64,000 bases of DNA from NCBI RefSeq assembly GCF_031453615.1, contig NZ_JAVIZT010000001.1, positions 1,922,001-1,986,000 on the forward strand, given 5' to 3'. The notes under the pieces are model-generated. The model worked only from the letters and a program-made list of their open reading frames with translations, had not been told where the DNA came from and did not search any database. A program made the position numbers and the translations under genes. Below, one piece after another: positions 34,688 through 44,240 of the stretch. Within the stretch, counting starts at the first letter, position 1. Each line of letters opens with the position of its first letter. This stretch comes from Microbacterium sp. SORGH_AS_0428. GTDB taxonomy: Bacteria; Actinomycetota; Actinomycetes; Actinomycetales; Microbacteriaceae.

Positions 34688-35134
34688 TCAGGCGCCGACG
34701 ACCACGACCCAGACGCACAAGCCGATGAAGATGGTCTGCTTGGCACCGCGCACCACAATGCGCCGGACGAACGTGCCGTCGGCATCTCCCGCCAGATGCG
34801 CTGCGCGCACGTTCGCGGGGAAGATGCTCAGCAAGAACAGCGCGAGAGCCACGGCACTGGCCAACCGGAGTGGTCCGATCAGTAGCCCGATAGCTGCTGC
34901 GAGTTCGCATGCCGCTGAGAGCCAGACGACGATCTCGGGGCGTGGGATCGAGGGCGGCACCATGGCGATGAGCTGACTGCGTATGGGGCGCACCACTCGC
35001 CCCGTGACGCCCATCGCGCACATGACGACCAGCGCGGTGAGAGGAACGGCGACGAGGGTGGTGAAGCCTGGAACGCGGAGAACGTGTAGGGCGAGCGCGA
35101 GGCCGGCGGCGCAGACGGTGGTGACGAAGACCAT
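34688..35134 (-). CDS. DoxX-like membrane protein
   Basis: Four-TM protein of 148 residues. The pattern is a first helix, then PRPEIVVWLSAACELAAAIGLLIGPLRLAS and a FPANVRAAHL segment (quoted in short parts), which fits DoxX/DUF4267-like small membrane proteins. Family members have been linked to quinone or thiosulfate metabolism and membrane integrity, but a function cannot be assigned here. It is divergent from a MerR regulator, with a perfect 10-bp inverted repeat between them, so redox or drug-responsive control is plausible. Confidence 0.75.
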   Translation of the reverse strand: MVFVTTVCAAGLALALHVLRVPGFTTLVAVPLTALVVMCAMGVTGRVVRPIRSQLIAMVPPSIPRPEIVVWLSAACELAAAIGLLIGPLRLASAVALALFLLSIFPANVRAAHLAGDADGTFVRRIVVRGAKQTIFIGLCVWVVVVGA

Positions 35135-35143
35135 GGGTAGTCC

Positions 35144-35168
35144 TAACGGATAGTGACGCTATCCGTTA
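35144..35168. promoter_or_regulatory. Operator-like inverted repeat between DoxX and MerR genes
   Basis: TAACGGATAG (35144-35153) and CTATCCGTTA (35159-35168) are perfect 10-bp arms with a TGACG spacer. A further CTATCC half-site is at 35181-35186. The repeat lies ten bases from the doxX-like start and 36 bp from the merR-type start, fitting control of both by the MerR protein. Confidence 0.7.
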
Positions 35169-35203
35169 TAGCGAGTGCTACTATCCATTGCAAGGAGGCC
35201 CAC

Positions 35204-35803
35204 ATGCGGATATCCGAACTCGTGGAGCGCACCGGCGTCCCGCTGCCCACCCTCAAGTTCTATGTGCGGGAGGGGCTGCTGCGCGGGCGGGCGACAGCGC
35301 CGAACCAGGCGGTGTACGACGAGGAACACGTCGAGCGGGTTCGATTGATCGGTGCTCTCACCGGTGCCGCGGACATGTCCCTCGCCCAGGTCAGGAAAGT
35401 GCTCGAGGTGCTCGACGAAGGCGCGGACCCGGTCACGGCAATGGGCAGGGCGGTGGCGACCATGACTCCCGTAACGGGGCAGTCGGCGAGGCACGCGGGC
35501 GAGGCGGCGCGAATGGGGATCCACGTACCCGAGGACTATCCGGCGGTGGAACACCTGGACGCCGCCGTCGCGGCGGTCCAGGCGGCCGGGCTCCCGTGGG
35601 ACGAGGAGATCGCAGCCCGGTACATCGTTCCTCTTCGACAGATGGCCGCTTCCGAGCTCGTCCCCCTCGCAGACATGGAGCGCGGGGACGCCGTGACCTA
35701 TGCCGTTCTGGGAACCGCCCTGTACGAGCCCGTGATTCTGGCGCTGCGACGACTCCTGCACGCCGAGCTGGTCATCGGGCGCGGCGCGCCGAAGAAGAGC
35801 TAG
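35204..35803 (+). CDS. MerR-family transcription regulator
   Basis: Regulator of 199 residues. The N-terminal winged helix is clear (MRISELVERTGVPLPTLKFY, then REGLL), followed by a dimerisation helix with DMSLAQVRKVLEVLDEG. The C-terminal domain (about 90-199) is longer than in metal-sensing MerR proteins and lacks their conserved cysteines, so an organic ligand or stress signal is more likely. The ATG is five bases after AAGGAGG; an in-frame upstream start at 35153 would place the operator inside the gene and is rejected. It converges on the HxlR gene with a four-base overlap. Confidence 0.9.
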   Translation: MRISELVERTGVPLPTLKFYVREGLLRGRATAPNQAVYDEEHVERVRLIGALTGAADMSLAQVRKVLEVLDEGADPVTAMGRAVATMTPVTGQSARHAGEAARMGIHVPEDYPAVEHLDAAVAAVQAAGLPWDEEIAARYIVPLRQMAASELVPLADMERGDAVTYAVLGTALYEPVILALRRLLHAELVIGRGAPKKS

Positions 35804-36174
35804 GCGCTCGCCGACTCCCCCGCCACGATGTCGTCGGCGTTCGTCGCGATCCACTCCAGCAGCGGCAGCATGCGCGCCATGAGGTCACGACCCCGATCGG
35901 TCAGCCGATACTCCACGTGGGGCGGCACCGTGGGGAACGACTCCCGCTCGACGAAGCCGTCCGCGGTCAGCTGCCGCAGCGTGGATGCGAGCATCTTCTC
36001 GCTGATGCCGTCCACGGCACGACGAAGCTCGCTCCAGCGGAGCGTTCCGCGCACGAGCGCCGAGAGCACGAGAACACCCCAGCGACTCATCACGTGGTCG
36101 AGCACCGTTCTCGTAGGGCACGCGTGGGTGAACAATCCCTCAGGCAGGGCCTGTAATTTCACAAAACTCACCAT
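35800..36174 (-). CDS. HxlR-family redox-sensing regulator (QorR/YtfH-like)
   Basis: Winged-helix repressor of 124 residues. Cys19 in THACPTRTVLDHV is the conserved N-terminal cysteine that senses quinones or aldehydes in YodB and QorR. The helix-turn-helix and wing follow (ELRRAVDGISEKMLASTLRQL, given in parts, then GFVERESFPTVPPHVEYRLT). It is divergent from a QorB-like gene, the same arrangement as ytfH/ytfG in E. coli, which supports a quinone-stress switch. A TAAGGT box nine bases upstream of the ATG suggests an almost leaderless mRNA. Confidence 0.92.
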   Translation of the reverse strand: MVSFVKLQALPEGLFTHACPTRTVLDHVMSRWGVLVLSALVRGTLRWSELRRAVDGISEKMLASTLRQLTADGFVERESFPTVPPHVEYRLTDRGRDLMARMLPLLEWIATNADDIVAGESASA

Positions 36175-36177
36175 GAC

Positions 36178-36206
36178 GTGGGTACCTTACTCCAAAGTGG
36201 GTACCT
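36178..36206. promoter_or_regulatory. Direct-repeat operator between hxlR-type and qorB-like genes
   Basis: GTGGGTACCT occurs at 36178-36187 and again at 36197-36206, a 19-bp period (about two helical turns). The minus-strand -10-like TAAGGT of the hxlR gene (36184-36189) lies partly inside the first copy. The core ACT-N4-AGT between the copies also resembles the TACT/AGTA operators of HxlR proteins. Confidence 0.65.
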
Positions 36207-36271
36207 GACAAAGGGAATGTCTCAAGCGGAAGGTGGGCTTACCCCCACGTACCGGATCGAAAGGACACCCC

Positions 36272-37126
36272 ATGACCATTCTCGTCACCGCCGCTAGCGG
36301 ACACCTCGGCCGCCTCATCGTCGACAGCCTGCTCGAGCGCGGCGTCGCCGCATCCGACATCGTCGCAGGCGCCCGCAGCCTCGACAAGGTCGCCGACCTC
36401 GCCGACCGGGGCGTGCGCACCGCCGTCGTCGACTACGACGCACCCGAGACGCTCGACGCCGCCTTCGCCGGGATCGATCGCGTCGTGCTCGTCTCGGGCT
36501 CCGAGGTGGGCAAGCGTCTGGCCCAGCACCAGGCGGTCATCGACGCCGCCGTGGCCGCGAAGGTCGGTGGGCTCGTCTACACGAGCCTCTACCGCGCCAC
36601 CACGAGCCCGCTGCCCCTGGCGGCCGAGCATGTCGCCACCGAGGAGGCGCTGGCCGCATCCGGCCTGCCCCACACGATCCTTCGCAACAACTGGTACATC
36701 GAGAACTATGCGCAGGATGTGGCCCGCGCCGCCGAGTCCGGCGTGATCGCCGCCGCCGTCGCCGACGGGAAGGTCGCAGCGGCCGCCCGGGCGGACTACG
36801 CCGAGGCCGCCGCGGTCGTCGCGACGGACGACGCGTACCTCGGGCGCGTGCTCGAGCTCGCCGGTGATGCAGCGTTCGGCTATGCCGACCTCGCTGCCGC
36901 CGCCGCCGAGATCCACGGGCGCGACGTGACGTATGTGGCGCTGTCCGAGGAGCACCTGCTCGAGACCCTGCGCGGTGCCGGACTGGACGAGGGCACGGCC
37001 GGCTTCGTCGCCGCGCTGGATGCGGGGATCGCGGCGGGCGCCCTCGACTCCGACGACCACACGCTGTCGCAGCTCATCGGCCGGCCCACCACGCCGCTCA
37101 TCGACGCACTGCGCGCCGCGCTCTGA
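36272..37126 (+). CDS. qorB: NAD(P)H:quinone oxidoreductase QorB-like (NmrA/atypical SDR family)
   Basis: NAD(P)-binding protein of 284 residues with the Rossmann motif TAASGHLGRL at 6-15. The family regions YTSLYRA (catalytic-site strand), LRNNWYIENY and the late GRPTTPLIDALRAAL are as in QorB/YtfG. QorB reduces quinones to hydroquinones with NADPH. The ATG follows GAAAGGACACCC. It is regulated, by inference, from the divergent HxlR protein through the GTGGGTACCT repeats. A strong terminator follows. Confidence 0.9.
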   Translation: MTILVTAASGHLGRLIVDSLLERGVAASDIVAGARSLDKVADLADRGVRTAVVDYDAPETLDAAFAGIDRVVLVSGSEVGKRLAQHQAVIDAAVAAKVGGLVYTSLYRATTSPLPLAAEHVATEEALAASGLPHTILRNNWYIENYAQDVARAAESGVIAAAVADGKVAAAARADYAEAAAVVATDDAYLGRVLELAGDAAFGYADLAAAAAEIHGRDVTYVALSEEHLLETLRGAGLDEGTAGFVAALDAGIAAGALDSDDHTLSQLIGRPTTPLIDALRAAL

Positions 37127-37139
37127 GGCAGACGATGAC

Positions 37140-37175
37140 GAAGGGGCACCCGCGCGATGCGGGTGCCCCTTCGTC
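37140..37175. terminator. Bidirectional terminator between qorB-like and transglycosylase-like genes
   Basis: A 14-bp perfect stem, GAAGGGGCACCCGC with GCGGGTGCCCCTTC, around GCGAT. The two flanking genes converge on it. The U-tracts are weak on both sides, but the stem is the strongest in the region. Confidence 0.8.
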
Positions 37176-37185
37176 ATGAGCGCTC

Positions 37186-37920
37186 TCAGTACCAGCTGGT
37201 CGCCTGCGAGTGACCCCACGCCGCGCACGGGGTGCCGTAGGCGCGGTCGATGTAGTCCAAGCCCCAGCGGATCTGGGTGATCGCATTGGTCTGCCAGTCG
37301 TCGCCGGCCGAGGCCATCTTCGATCCGGGCAGCGCCTGCGGGATGCCGGTCGCACCACTGCCGTCGTTGTACGCCTGGTAGTTCCAGCTCGACTCGCGCT
37401 GCCACAGCGACTCGAGGCACGAGAACTGGTCGTCGCCCCAGCCGTAGCTGTCGGCTGCCATCGTGCGGGCCGCTGCGCGGGCGCCGTCGGGAGTGTTGGC
37501 TTGCGCGATCGCGGCTGCTGCCGCTTCGGCCGCCGCCTGTTGCTCCGCGGCCACGCGGGCGTCGTACGCGTCCCTCTCGGCGGTGACGCGAGCCGTCGCA
37601 TCCCGCAGCACGGTGATGGACGCTTCAGCCACCGCATCCGAGAGCTCCGTGGAAGAGCTCAGCCGGGCGATCTCCTTGTCGAGCGTCGTCGTGTCTGCCT
37701 TGCCTGCCGCAGAGGCGGAGACGGAGTTCGCCAGCGTCAGGTAGAGCGACGCGTCGAGGTCGATCGCGCGCGGTGCGGGATCTGCGGGAGGCGTGGTGGC
37801 CGACGGCGTCGGCGTGGGCGCCGCGTCGTCGGAGGCTGCGAACGCTGCCGTGGGAACGAGAAGGGGGACGGCCACCACGAGGGCGGCAGCGCTCAACAGG
37901 GCGCGGCGAAAGCGGGGCAA
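37186..37920 (-). CDS. Secreted transglycosylase-like (SLT/Rpf-type) protein
   Basis: Secreted protein of 244 residues. A signal peptide (about 1-28, ending TAAFAA) is followed by a Pro/Thr spacer and a long Ala-rich helical region (about 65-150) likely to be coiled coil. The C-terminal 90 residues form a small lysozyme-like module: CLESLWQRESSWNYQAYN contains the probable catalytic Glu, then GATGIPQALPGSKMAS and a WGLDYIDRAYGTPCAAW ending. This resembles the lytic transglycosylase/aggregation-promoting factor C-terminal domain of actinobacteria, which cleaves peptidoglycan. The start is TTG, five bases after GGAG. Confidence 0.82.
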   Translation of the reverse strand: MPRFRRALLSAAALVVAVPLLVPTAAFAASDDAAPTPTPSATTPPADPAPRAIDLDASLYLTLANSVSASAAGKADTTTLDKEIARLSSSTELSDAVAEASITVLRDATARVTAERDAYDARVAAEQQAAAEAAAAAIAQANTPDGARAAARTMAADSYGWGDDQFSCLESLWQRESSWNYQAYNDGSGATGIPQALPGSKMASAGDDWQTNAITQIRWGLDYIDRAYGTPCAAWGHSQATSWY

Positions 37921-38328
37921 TATGGCTCCAGGGTCAAGCGGCCTGCCTGACGCGGGGCACGGAGAACGCGCGGGCGCGAGTGACGTCGGGGACGATCACG
38001 CGCTGCGCCAGCAGGATGGACAGGCCCCGTCGTCGGGGCTGCCGCCGTGCGAGTTCGGGCTCGCGGGCGACTTGGACACGGTAGGGGGGCTTTCTGGACG
38101 AACCGTGGCAGGACCCTGGGCGTGCGGTGTATGCGCCCGCATCCGTCCCGGCGTCGGCCCACGCCCGCGAGACTGTCCCCACGCCCACTCCACGCCCGCT
38201 GCGCGGACGCGGAGCCTCGGGGCGCGGGGGCCCACTCGCGCACGAGATCACTGTCATTACCCGTGATCTCGCGCCGAAGACGCAGTCTCGCGGTTCCTGG
38301 GGGAGGGCACCGCGATCGGATGCGGGGG
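37921..38328. other. Intergenic region upstream of the secreted transglycosylase gene
   Basis: No gene is supported. On the minus strand it is a leader or promoter region of about 400 bp. It contains a dyad, CGAGATCAC (38244-38252) with GTGATCTCG (38263-38271), around a 10-nt spacer, that may be an operator or hairpin. I looked for a c-di-AMP riboswitch, common before such genes in actinobacteria, and did not find its conserved core. Confidence 0.45.
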
Positions 38329-40182
38329 CTAGCCGATGAGGGAGGGGGCGAGGTCGCGGAGGGTGCGCTTGTGCGTCATCCGTGTGACGCCCAGCGCGGC
38401 GAGCACCAGGGCGCCCAGCATCCAGGTGACCAGCACCGTGATGTCGCTGCCGATCCGGGCGATGTCGCCGCCGTACATGAGCTGTCTCATCGCATCGACG
38501 ACGAAGCCCATCGGCAGCACGTGATGCAGCCCCGTCAGCGGCGCCGGGAGCGTCTGCCACGGGAACGTCCCGCCCGCTGTCACGAGCTGCAGGACCATGA
38601 GCACGAGACCCAGGAACTGGCCGACCGATCCGAACCACACGTTCAGCGCGAGGATGATCGCCGCGTACGTGAGGGATGCGAGCACCATGATGCCGAGCGT
38701 CGAGAGCGGATTCGCGAACGTGAAGCCGAGCGCGAGCGACAGGACGCCGAACAACGCGATCATCTGGATGCCGCCCAGAAGCCCCGGCGTCAGCCAGCCC
38801 GCCAGGGTGATGCGGACGGGGGAGTGCAGGGCCGTGACCGCGCGACGCGAGATGGGCTTCACGATCAGGAAGAGCGCGTAGATGCCGATCCAGCCCGCGA
38901 GCGAGGCGAAGAAGGGGGCGAGACCCGCGCCGTAGTCCGCCGCGGAGGCGACCTTGCTCGATTCCACATCCACCGGATCGGCGATCGTGTCGGCCTGCTG
39001 CTCGCGCAGCGCCGCGTCGGAGTCGGGGATCTGCGCCACGCCGTCGGCGAGCCCGCTCGAGAGCTGCTTCGCGCCGTCGTCCAGCTGGGACAGACCCGAG
39101 GTGAGCGTGCCGGTGCCGTCGCGGAGCGCCGCCGCACCGGTGGCCGCGGATGCGGCGCCGTCGGCGAGCTGCGCCGAACCGCTCGCGAGACTCGCTGCTC
39201 CCTGCGACACCTGGGCTGCGCCGGCGTTGAGCCGGTCGACTTGGCCGACTGCGGACTGCACGCGATCGTTCACAGAGCGCACGTCGCCGCCGAGGGTGTC
39301 GAGGCGCGCGAGCACGGCGTTGATCTCGTCGGGAGTGAGCCCGCGCGCGGCGAGCTCGTCGGCGATCGCGGAGCGGATGGCGGGCAGATCGTTCACCACG
39401 CCCTGCGCTGCCGTGGCCGCACGGTCTGCGTAGCCGTCGAGCGTGGCCGTGCCCGCCGCCACCTGGCTCGCGCCGTCGGCGAGCTGCGACGCTCCGCCGG
39501 CGAGCTGGGAGGCGCCGGAGGAGAGCTGGGCCGTCCCGTCGGCGAGCTGGGAGGCGCCGTCGCCGAGCTTCTGCGATCCTGCCAGAGCGGATGCCGCGCC
39601 GTCGGCGAGCTGGGACGCGCCGTCGGCCGCGGTGACGAGATTGCCCCGGATGTCGCTGATCGCCGTCAGCAGCCGGTTGGCCGCCTGGGTGCCGACCAGC
39701 TTCGCGACCGAGGCGCGGATCTTCTCGATCGCCTGGGAGCCGATCGTGGAGGCGAGGTAGTTGTTCGCGTCGTTGGTCGACAGCTCGAGCCCCGCCTGAC
39801 GCGGCGAGGTCCCGGCGGCCGACTGCAGGGCGTCGGAGAAGTCGGCGGGGATCGTGACGGTGAAGTCGACCGCGCCGTGCTGCAGGGCGTCCTGGGCGCC
39901 GTCGGCGCTCATCCGCTGCCAGTCGAACGTGCCGTCCTTCACGAGGTTGTCGGCGACCTCGTCGCCGTAGTTCGTGGTCTCGCCGTTCTCGGTCACGCCC
40001 GCATCCAGCACGACGAGGCCGACCGGCACCTGGTCGAGGCGGCCGTACGGATCCTGATTGGCCCACAGGTACAGGCCGCCGTAGAGTACGGGCACGCACA
40101 TGAGGGCGATCAGCGCGATGACCGACATCTTCGTGGACGTCAGTCGGCGAAGCTCCGCCGTGATCATCGCGGGAACCTTCAT
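38329..40182 (-). CDS. YhgE/Pip-family membrane protein with heptad-like repeats
   Basis: Membrane protein of 617 residues. One N-terminal helix (about 18-40) is followed by a long extracellular region (about 45-410) that contains repeated units of the type SQLADGASxL and QLxxGAxxL, likely forming a long coiled coil, and then five to six C-terminal membrane helices (about 430-610). This is the YhgE/Pip layout, known from phage infection protein and related ABC-2-like permeases. Its ATG overlaps the stop of the ATPase-like gene (ATGA) and both follow a TetR gene, so the three form an operon. Export of a lipid or peptide is a guess; the protein class is clear. Confidence 0.85.
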   Translation of the reverse strand: MKVPAMITAELRRLTSTKMSVIALIALMCVPVLYGGLYLWANQDPYGRLDQVPVGLVVLDAGVTENGETTNYGDEVADNLVKDGTFDWQRMSADGAQDALQHGAVDFTVTIPADFSDALQSAAGTSPRQAGLELSTNDANNYLASTIGSQAIEKIRASVAKLVGTQAANRLLTAISDIRGNLVTAADGASQLADGAASALAGSQKLGDGASQLADGTAQLSSGASQLAGGASQLADGASQVAAGTATLDGYADRAATAAQGVVNDLPAIRSAIADELAARGLTPDEINAVLARLDTLGGDVRSVNDRVQSAVGQVDRLNAGAAQVSQGAASLASGSAQLADGAASAATGAAALRDGTGTLTSGLSQLDDGAKQLSSGLADGVAQIPDSDAALREQQADTIADPVDVESSKVASAADYGAGLAPFFASLAGWIGIYALFLIVKPISRRAVTALHSPVRITLAGWLTPGLLGGIQMIALFGVLSLALGFTFANPLSTLGIMVLASLTYAAIILALNVWFGSVGQFLGLVLMVLQLVTAGGTFPWQTLPAPLTGLHHVLPMGFVVDAMRQLMYGGDIARIGSDITVLVTWMLGALVLAALGVTRMTHKRTLRDLAPSLIG

Positions 40183-40808
40183 CGCGCCACCTCCGTCTCA
40201 TCCATCTCTGCCCGCTCGGCGCGGCCCGCGAGAACCGCACCGGCCGCCTGCCCGGCGATCACCAGCACCGCGAGCCCGCGGCCGGCGAACTCCTCCGCCA
40301 GCTCCCACCACACGTGCGGATCGCCGCCGTGCCTGTCGGGGGAGACGAGCACGAGGGCCGCCACATCCGGACGCAGCACGCTGAGCTCCAGCAGGATGCG
40401 CAATCGATCCGCGGGAGCGACGTCGGCGATGGGCGTGCGCGAGATCTCCAGCAGGCCGGCCTCGGTGAGCCACGCCTTGGTCGCGATCGGGTTCGAGGGG
40501 CGCCCGGCGAACATGAGCTCTTCGGAGACGACCGTGAACACCGTGACGTTGGGAGCGGGATCCGATACGTCGGGTGCGTCGACCAGCGCGACCTGGCGAC
40601 GGATCGCGGAGTTGTCCTCCGCGCCGCCGATCAGCACCACGCCGGTGTCGGGCCGCATCCGCCCGCTCGCGATGAGCCCGAGAACCGTCGGACGCTGCTC
40701 GGTCTCCGCGGTCGCGAGTCTCGCGCTGCCGCTCTGGTAGGCGAGGGACACGGGTGCCAACGCCTGGCCGCCGCGTCCCTTGCTGACGGTGATCGCCTCG
40801 ACGCGCAT
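40179..40808 (-). CDS. Degenerate ABC-ATPase-like protein paired with YhgE/Pip
   Basis: Protein of 209 residues that aligns by eye to an ABC nucleotide-binding domain but lacks its catalytic residues. Where the Walker A loop should be it reads ATAETEQRPT; the following LGLIASGRMRPDTGVVLIGG still looks like the ABC strand after the P-loop. The signature region is VAPADRLRILLEL, and Walker B is replaced by ALVLVSPDRH with no DE pair. ATP hydrolysis is therefore not expected. Its frame overlaps the membrane gene by four bases, so a structural or regulatory partner role is inferred. The upstream TetR gene stop shares one base with the ATG. Confidence 0.7.
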   Translation of the reverse strand: MRVEAITVSKGRGGQALAPVSLAYQSGSARLATAETEQRPTVLGLIASGRMRPDTGVVLIGGAEDNSAIRRQVALVDAPDVSDPAPNVTVFTVVSEELMFAGRPSNPIATKAWLTEAGLLEISRTPIADVAPADRLRILLELSVLRPDVAALVLVSPDRHGGDPHVWWELAEEFAGRGLAVLVIAGQAAGAVLAGRAERAEMDETEVAR

Positions 40809-41425
40809 CAGTCCTCCTCCGCCAGCTCCGGGTGGGTCTCGAGCAGGGCGTCCGTCTCGCGCCAGGAGAGTCCGGCGATACTGAGCACGGTACGCACCGC
40901 GAGCCCGCGCGCGTGCGAACTCGCCGCGTCGATACGGGTGATCACCATGCGCGCGGCCTCCTCGATGAGTCGCGCGAGCGTCGCCGCGGTCAGGTCGGCG
41001 CGCAGTGTTCCGGCATCCTGTCCCTCGCGCACGATCGCCATCAGGCGGCGCCGGACGGGAGCGAGGATGTAGGCGGTCTGCTCGATGTGCGCGTCGTCGA
41101 GCGCGAGGGATGCGGCGACCTGCACCTGCGCGGCCTCGTCCCACAGCCGAGCGGTCAGTCGAGCGAGGGCGAGAGGCGCCGGCTCGTCGGTGGTCGTCTC
41201 GGCGGCGAGGGCGTTGAAGCGCTCGGCACCGGAGCGGACGAGCTCGGCCACGAGGGCGCCCCTGTCGGGGAAGTGGCCGTACACGGCGCGACGGCTGACG
41301 CCCGCGGCCTCGGCGATCGAGGCGATGGATGCGTGCGGGTCGCGCGCGATCAGAGAAGTGGCGGCCTCGACGAGCGCCGCGCGATTGCGCAGGGCGTCAG
41401 GGCGCGACGAAACAGCGGTGGGCAT
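40808..41425 (-). CDS. TetR-family transcription regulator
   Basis: Regulator of 205 residues. The N-terminal helix-turn-helix is ASIASIAEAAGVSRRAVYGH (about 32-51). The remaining helices form the ligand and dimer domain, for example ALARLTARLWDEAAQVQVAA. It begins the operon with the degenerate ATPase and YhgE/Pip genes and probably represses them. A longer frame exists but ATG 41425 is preferred because a TAGACT -10-like box lies seven bases before it. The palindrome at 41444-41469 lies over the matching -35 and spacer region. Confidence 0.9.
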   Translation of the reverse strand: MPTAVSSRPDALRNRAALVEAATSLIARDPHASIASIAEAAGVSRRAVYGHFPDRGALVAELVRSGAERFNALAAETTTDEPAPLALARLTARLWDEAAQVQVAASLALDDAHIEQTAYILAPVRRRLMAIVREGQDAGTLRADLTAATLARLIEEAARMVITRIDAASSHARGLAVRTVLSIAGLSWRETDALLETHPELAEED

Positions 41426-41432
41426 GACGGGA

Positions 41433-41438
41433 AGTCTA
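41433..41438 (-). promoter_or_regulatory. Candidate -10 box, leaderless start of the tetR-YhgE operon
   Basis: TAGACT on the minus strand lies seven bases before the ATG at 41425, with the 26-bp palindrome immediately upstream. Confidence 0.5.
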
Positions 41439-41443
41439 CGCCC

Positions 41444-41469
41444 AAAACTGCACACTGGTGTGCAGTTTT
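41444..41469. promoter_or_regulatory. Large palindrome: TetR operator and argG terminator
   Basis: AAAACTGCACAC (41444-41455) and GTGTGCAGTTTT (41458-41469) are perfect 12-bp arms around TG. It is positioned to overlap the -35 area of the tetR gene, as an autoregulatory operator would. It also lies four bases after the argG stop, and on the minus strand the hairpin ends in TTTT, so it can act as the argG terminator as well. Confidence 0.75.
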
Positions 41470-41473
41470 TTGC

Positions 41474-43403
<1,930 letters not shown>

Positions 43404-43440
43404 TCGCGCCCCGCGCTGCCGGACACGGATGCGGGCGCGC

Positions 43441-44121
43441 TCAGCCGACGGTCACACCGGTGATCGTGACCGGCGTCTTGGGCTTGCCGTCGGCGCCGCC
43501 GCTGTCGGTGCCGGCCGCGGCGATCTGCTGCACGACGGCGATGCCGGCCGCATCCATCTGGCCGAACACCGTGTAGTCAGGATCCAGGCGCGTGTCCTCG
43601 TAGACGAGGAAGAACTGCGAGCCGTTCGTGCCGGGGCCGGCGTTGGCCATCGCGACGGTTCCGGCGGGGTACGTCTCGGATCCGTCGAGCTCGTCGGCGT
43701 AGCGGTAACCCGGTCCGCCCATTCCGGTCGCGGTGGGGTCGCCGCACTGCAGCACGAAGATGCCGGACGTCGTGAGCCGGTGGCAGTTCGTGTCGGTGTA
43801 GTACCCCTGGGTGGCGAGGGAGACGAAGCTGTTCACCGTGCACGGGGTGCGGTCCGCATCCATGCTGATCGGGATGTCGCCGGCGGAGGTCTGCAGCGTG
43901 ACCGCGACGGTGCCGGTGACGGCGGGCTCGGTCGGAGGTGCGGTCACGTCGCGCGCAGCGGCGCCGCCGGCGGAGTAGGTGCAGGTGCCGGCCGTGTCTG
44001 TGGCAGCAGCCGGAGCCGTGCTCTGGGCGGTGAGGGCGGGGGCGGGGGCCGCGCTCGCGCACCCGGCAAGGAGGGCGAGGGCGGCGACGGCGAGGGGGAG
44101 AGCGAGGAGTCGGGCACGCAT
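43441..44121 (-). CDS. Cyclophilin-type peptidyl-prolyl isomerase lipoprotein
   Basis: Extracytoplasmic proline isomerase of 226 residues. The signal peptide ends in the lipobox LLAGC (Cys21), followed by an Ala/Thr linker. The cyclophilin domain (about 65-226) has the active-site segments CHRLTTSGIFVLQCGDP and GTNGSQFFLVYEDT, with GPGYRYADEL between. The catalytic Arg of the FHRV motif in other cyclophilins corresponds to R in NCHRLT. It probably helps fold secreted proteins. A TACGCT box six bases before the ATG suggests a leaderless mRNA. Confidence 0.92.
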   Translation of the reverse strand: MRARLLALPLAVAALALLAGCASAAPAPALTAQSTAPAAATDTAGTCTYSAGGAAARDVTAPPTEPAVTGTVAVTLQTSAGDIPISMDADRTPCTVNSFVSLATQGYYTDTNCHRLTTSGIFVLQCGDPTATGMGGPGYRYADELDGSETYPAGTVAMANAGPGTNGSQFFLVYEDTRLDPDYTVFGQMDAAGIAVVQQIAAAGTDSGGADGKPKTPVTITGVTVG

Positions 44122-44127
44122 GCAGTC

Positions 44128-44133
44128 AGCGTA
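44128..44133 (-). promoter_or_regulatory. Candidate -10 box, leaderless start of the cyclophilin gene
   Basis: TACGCT on the minus strand lies six bases before the ATG at 44121. Confidence 0.4.
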
Positions 44134-44240
44134 TCCGTGCGCATGCGATTCGCGATGTGGTCCTCGTGGATGCGGCCGGGGTGCGCGGGCGTTGCAGGCG
44201 GGGGCCGGGGTGCGGCGTGGGCGGGTTCGCCCGACGGGAG

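Noticed and set aside
37921..38328. c-di-AMP (ydaO) riboswitch before the transglycosylase-like gene
   Set aside because: The gene type made it plausible, but the conserved riboswitch core could not be found on the minus strand.
38047..40740. Long plus-strand frame opposite the YhgE/Pip and ATPase-like genes
   Set aside because: It is antisense to an operon with strong family features and has shadow-type composition.
40808..41455. TetR start ten codons upstream
   Set aside because: The upstream start would lie inside the operator-like palindrome and before the -10 box; the ATG at 41425 fits both.
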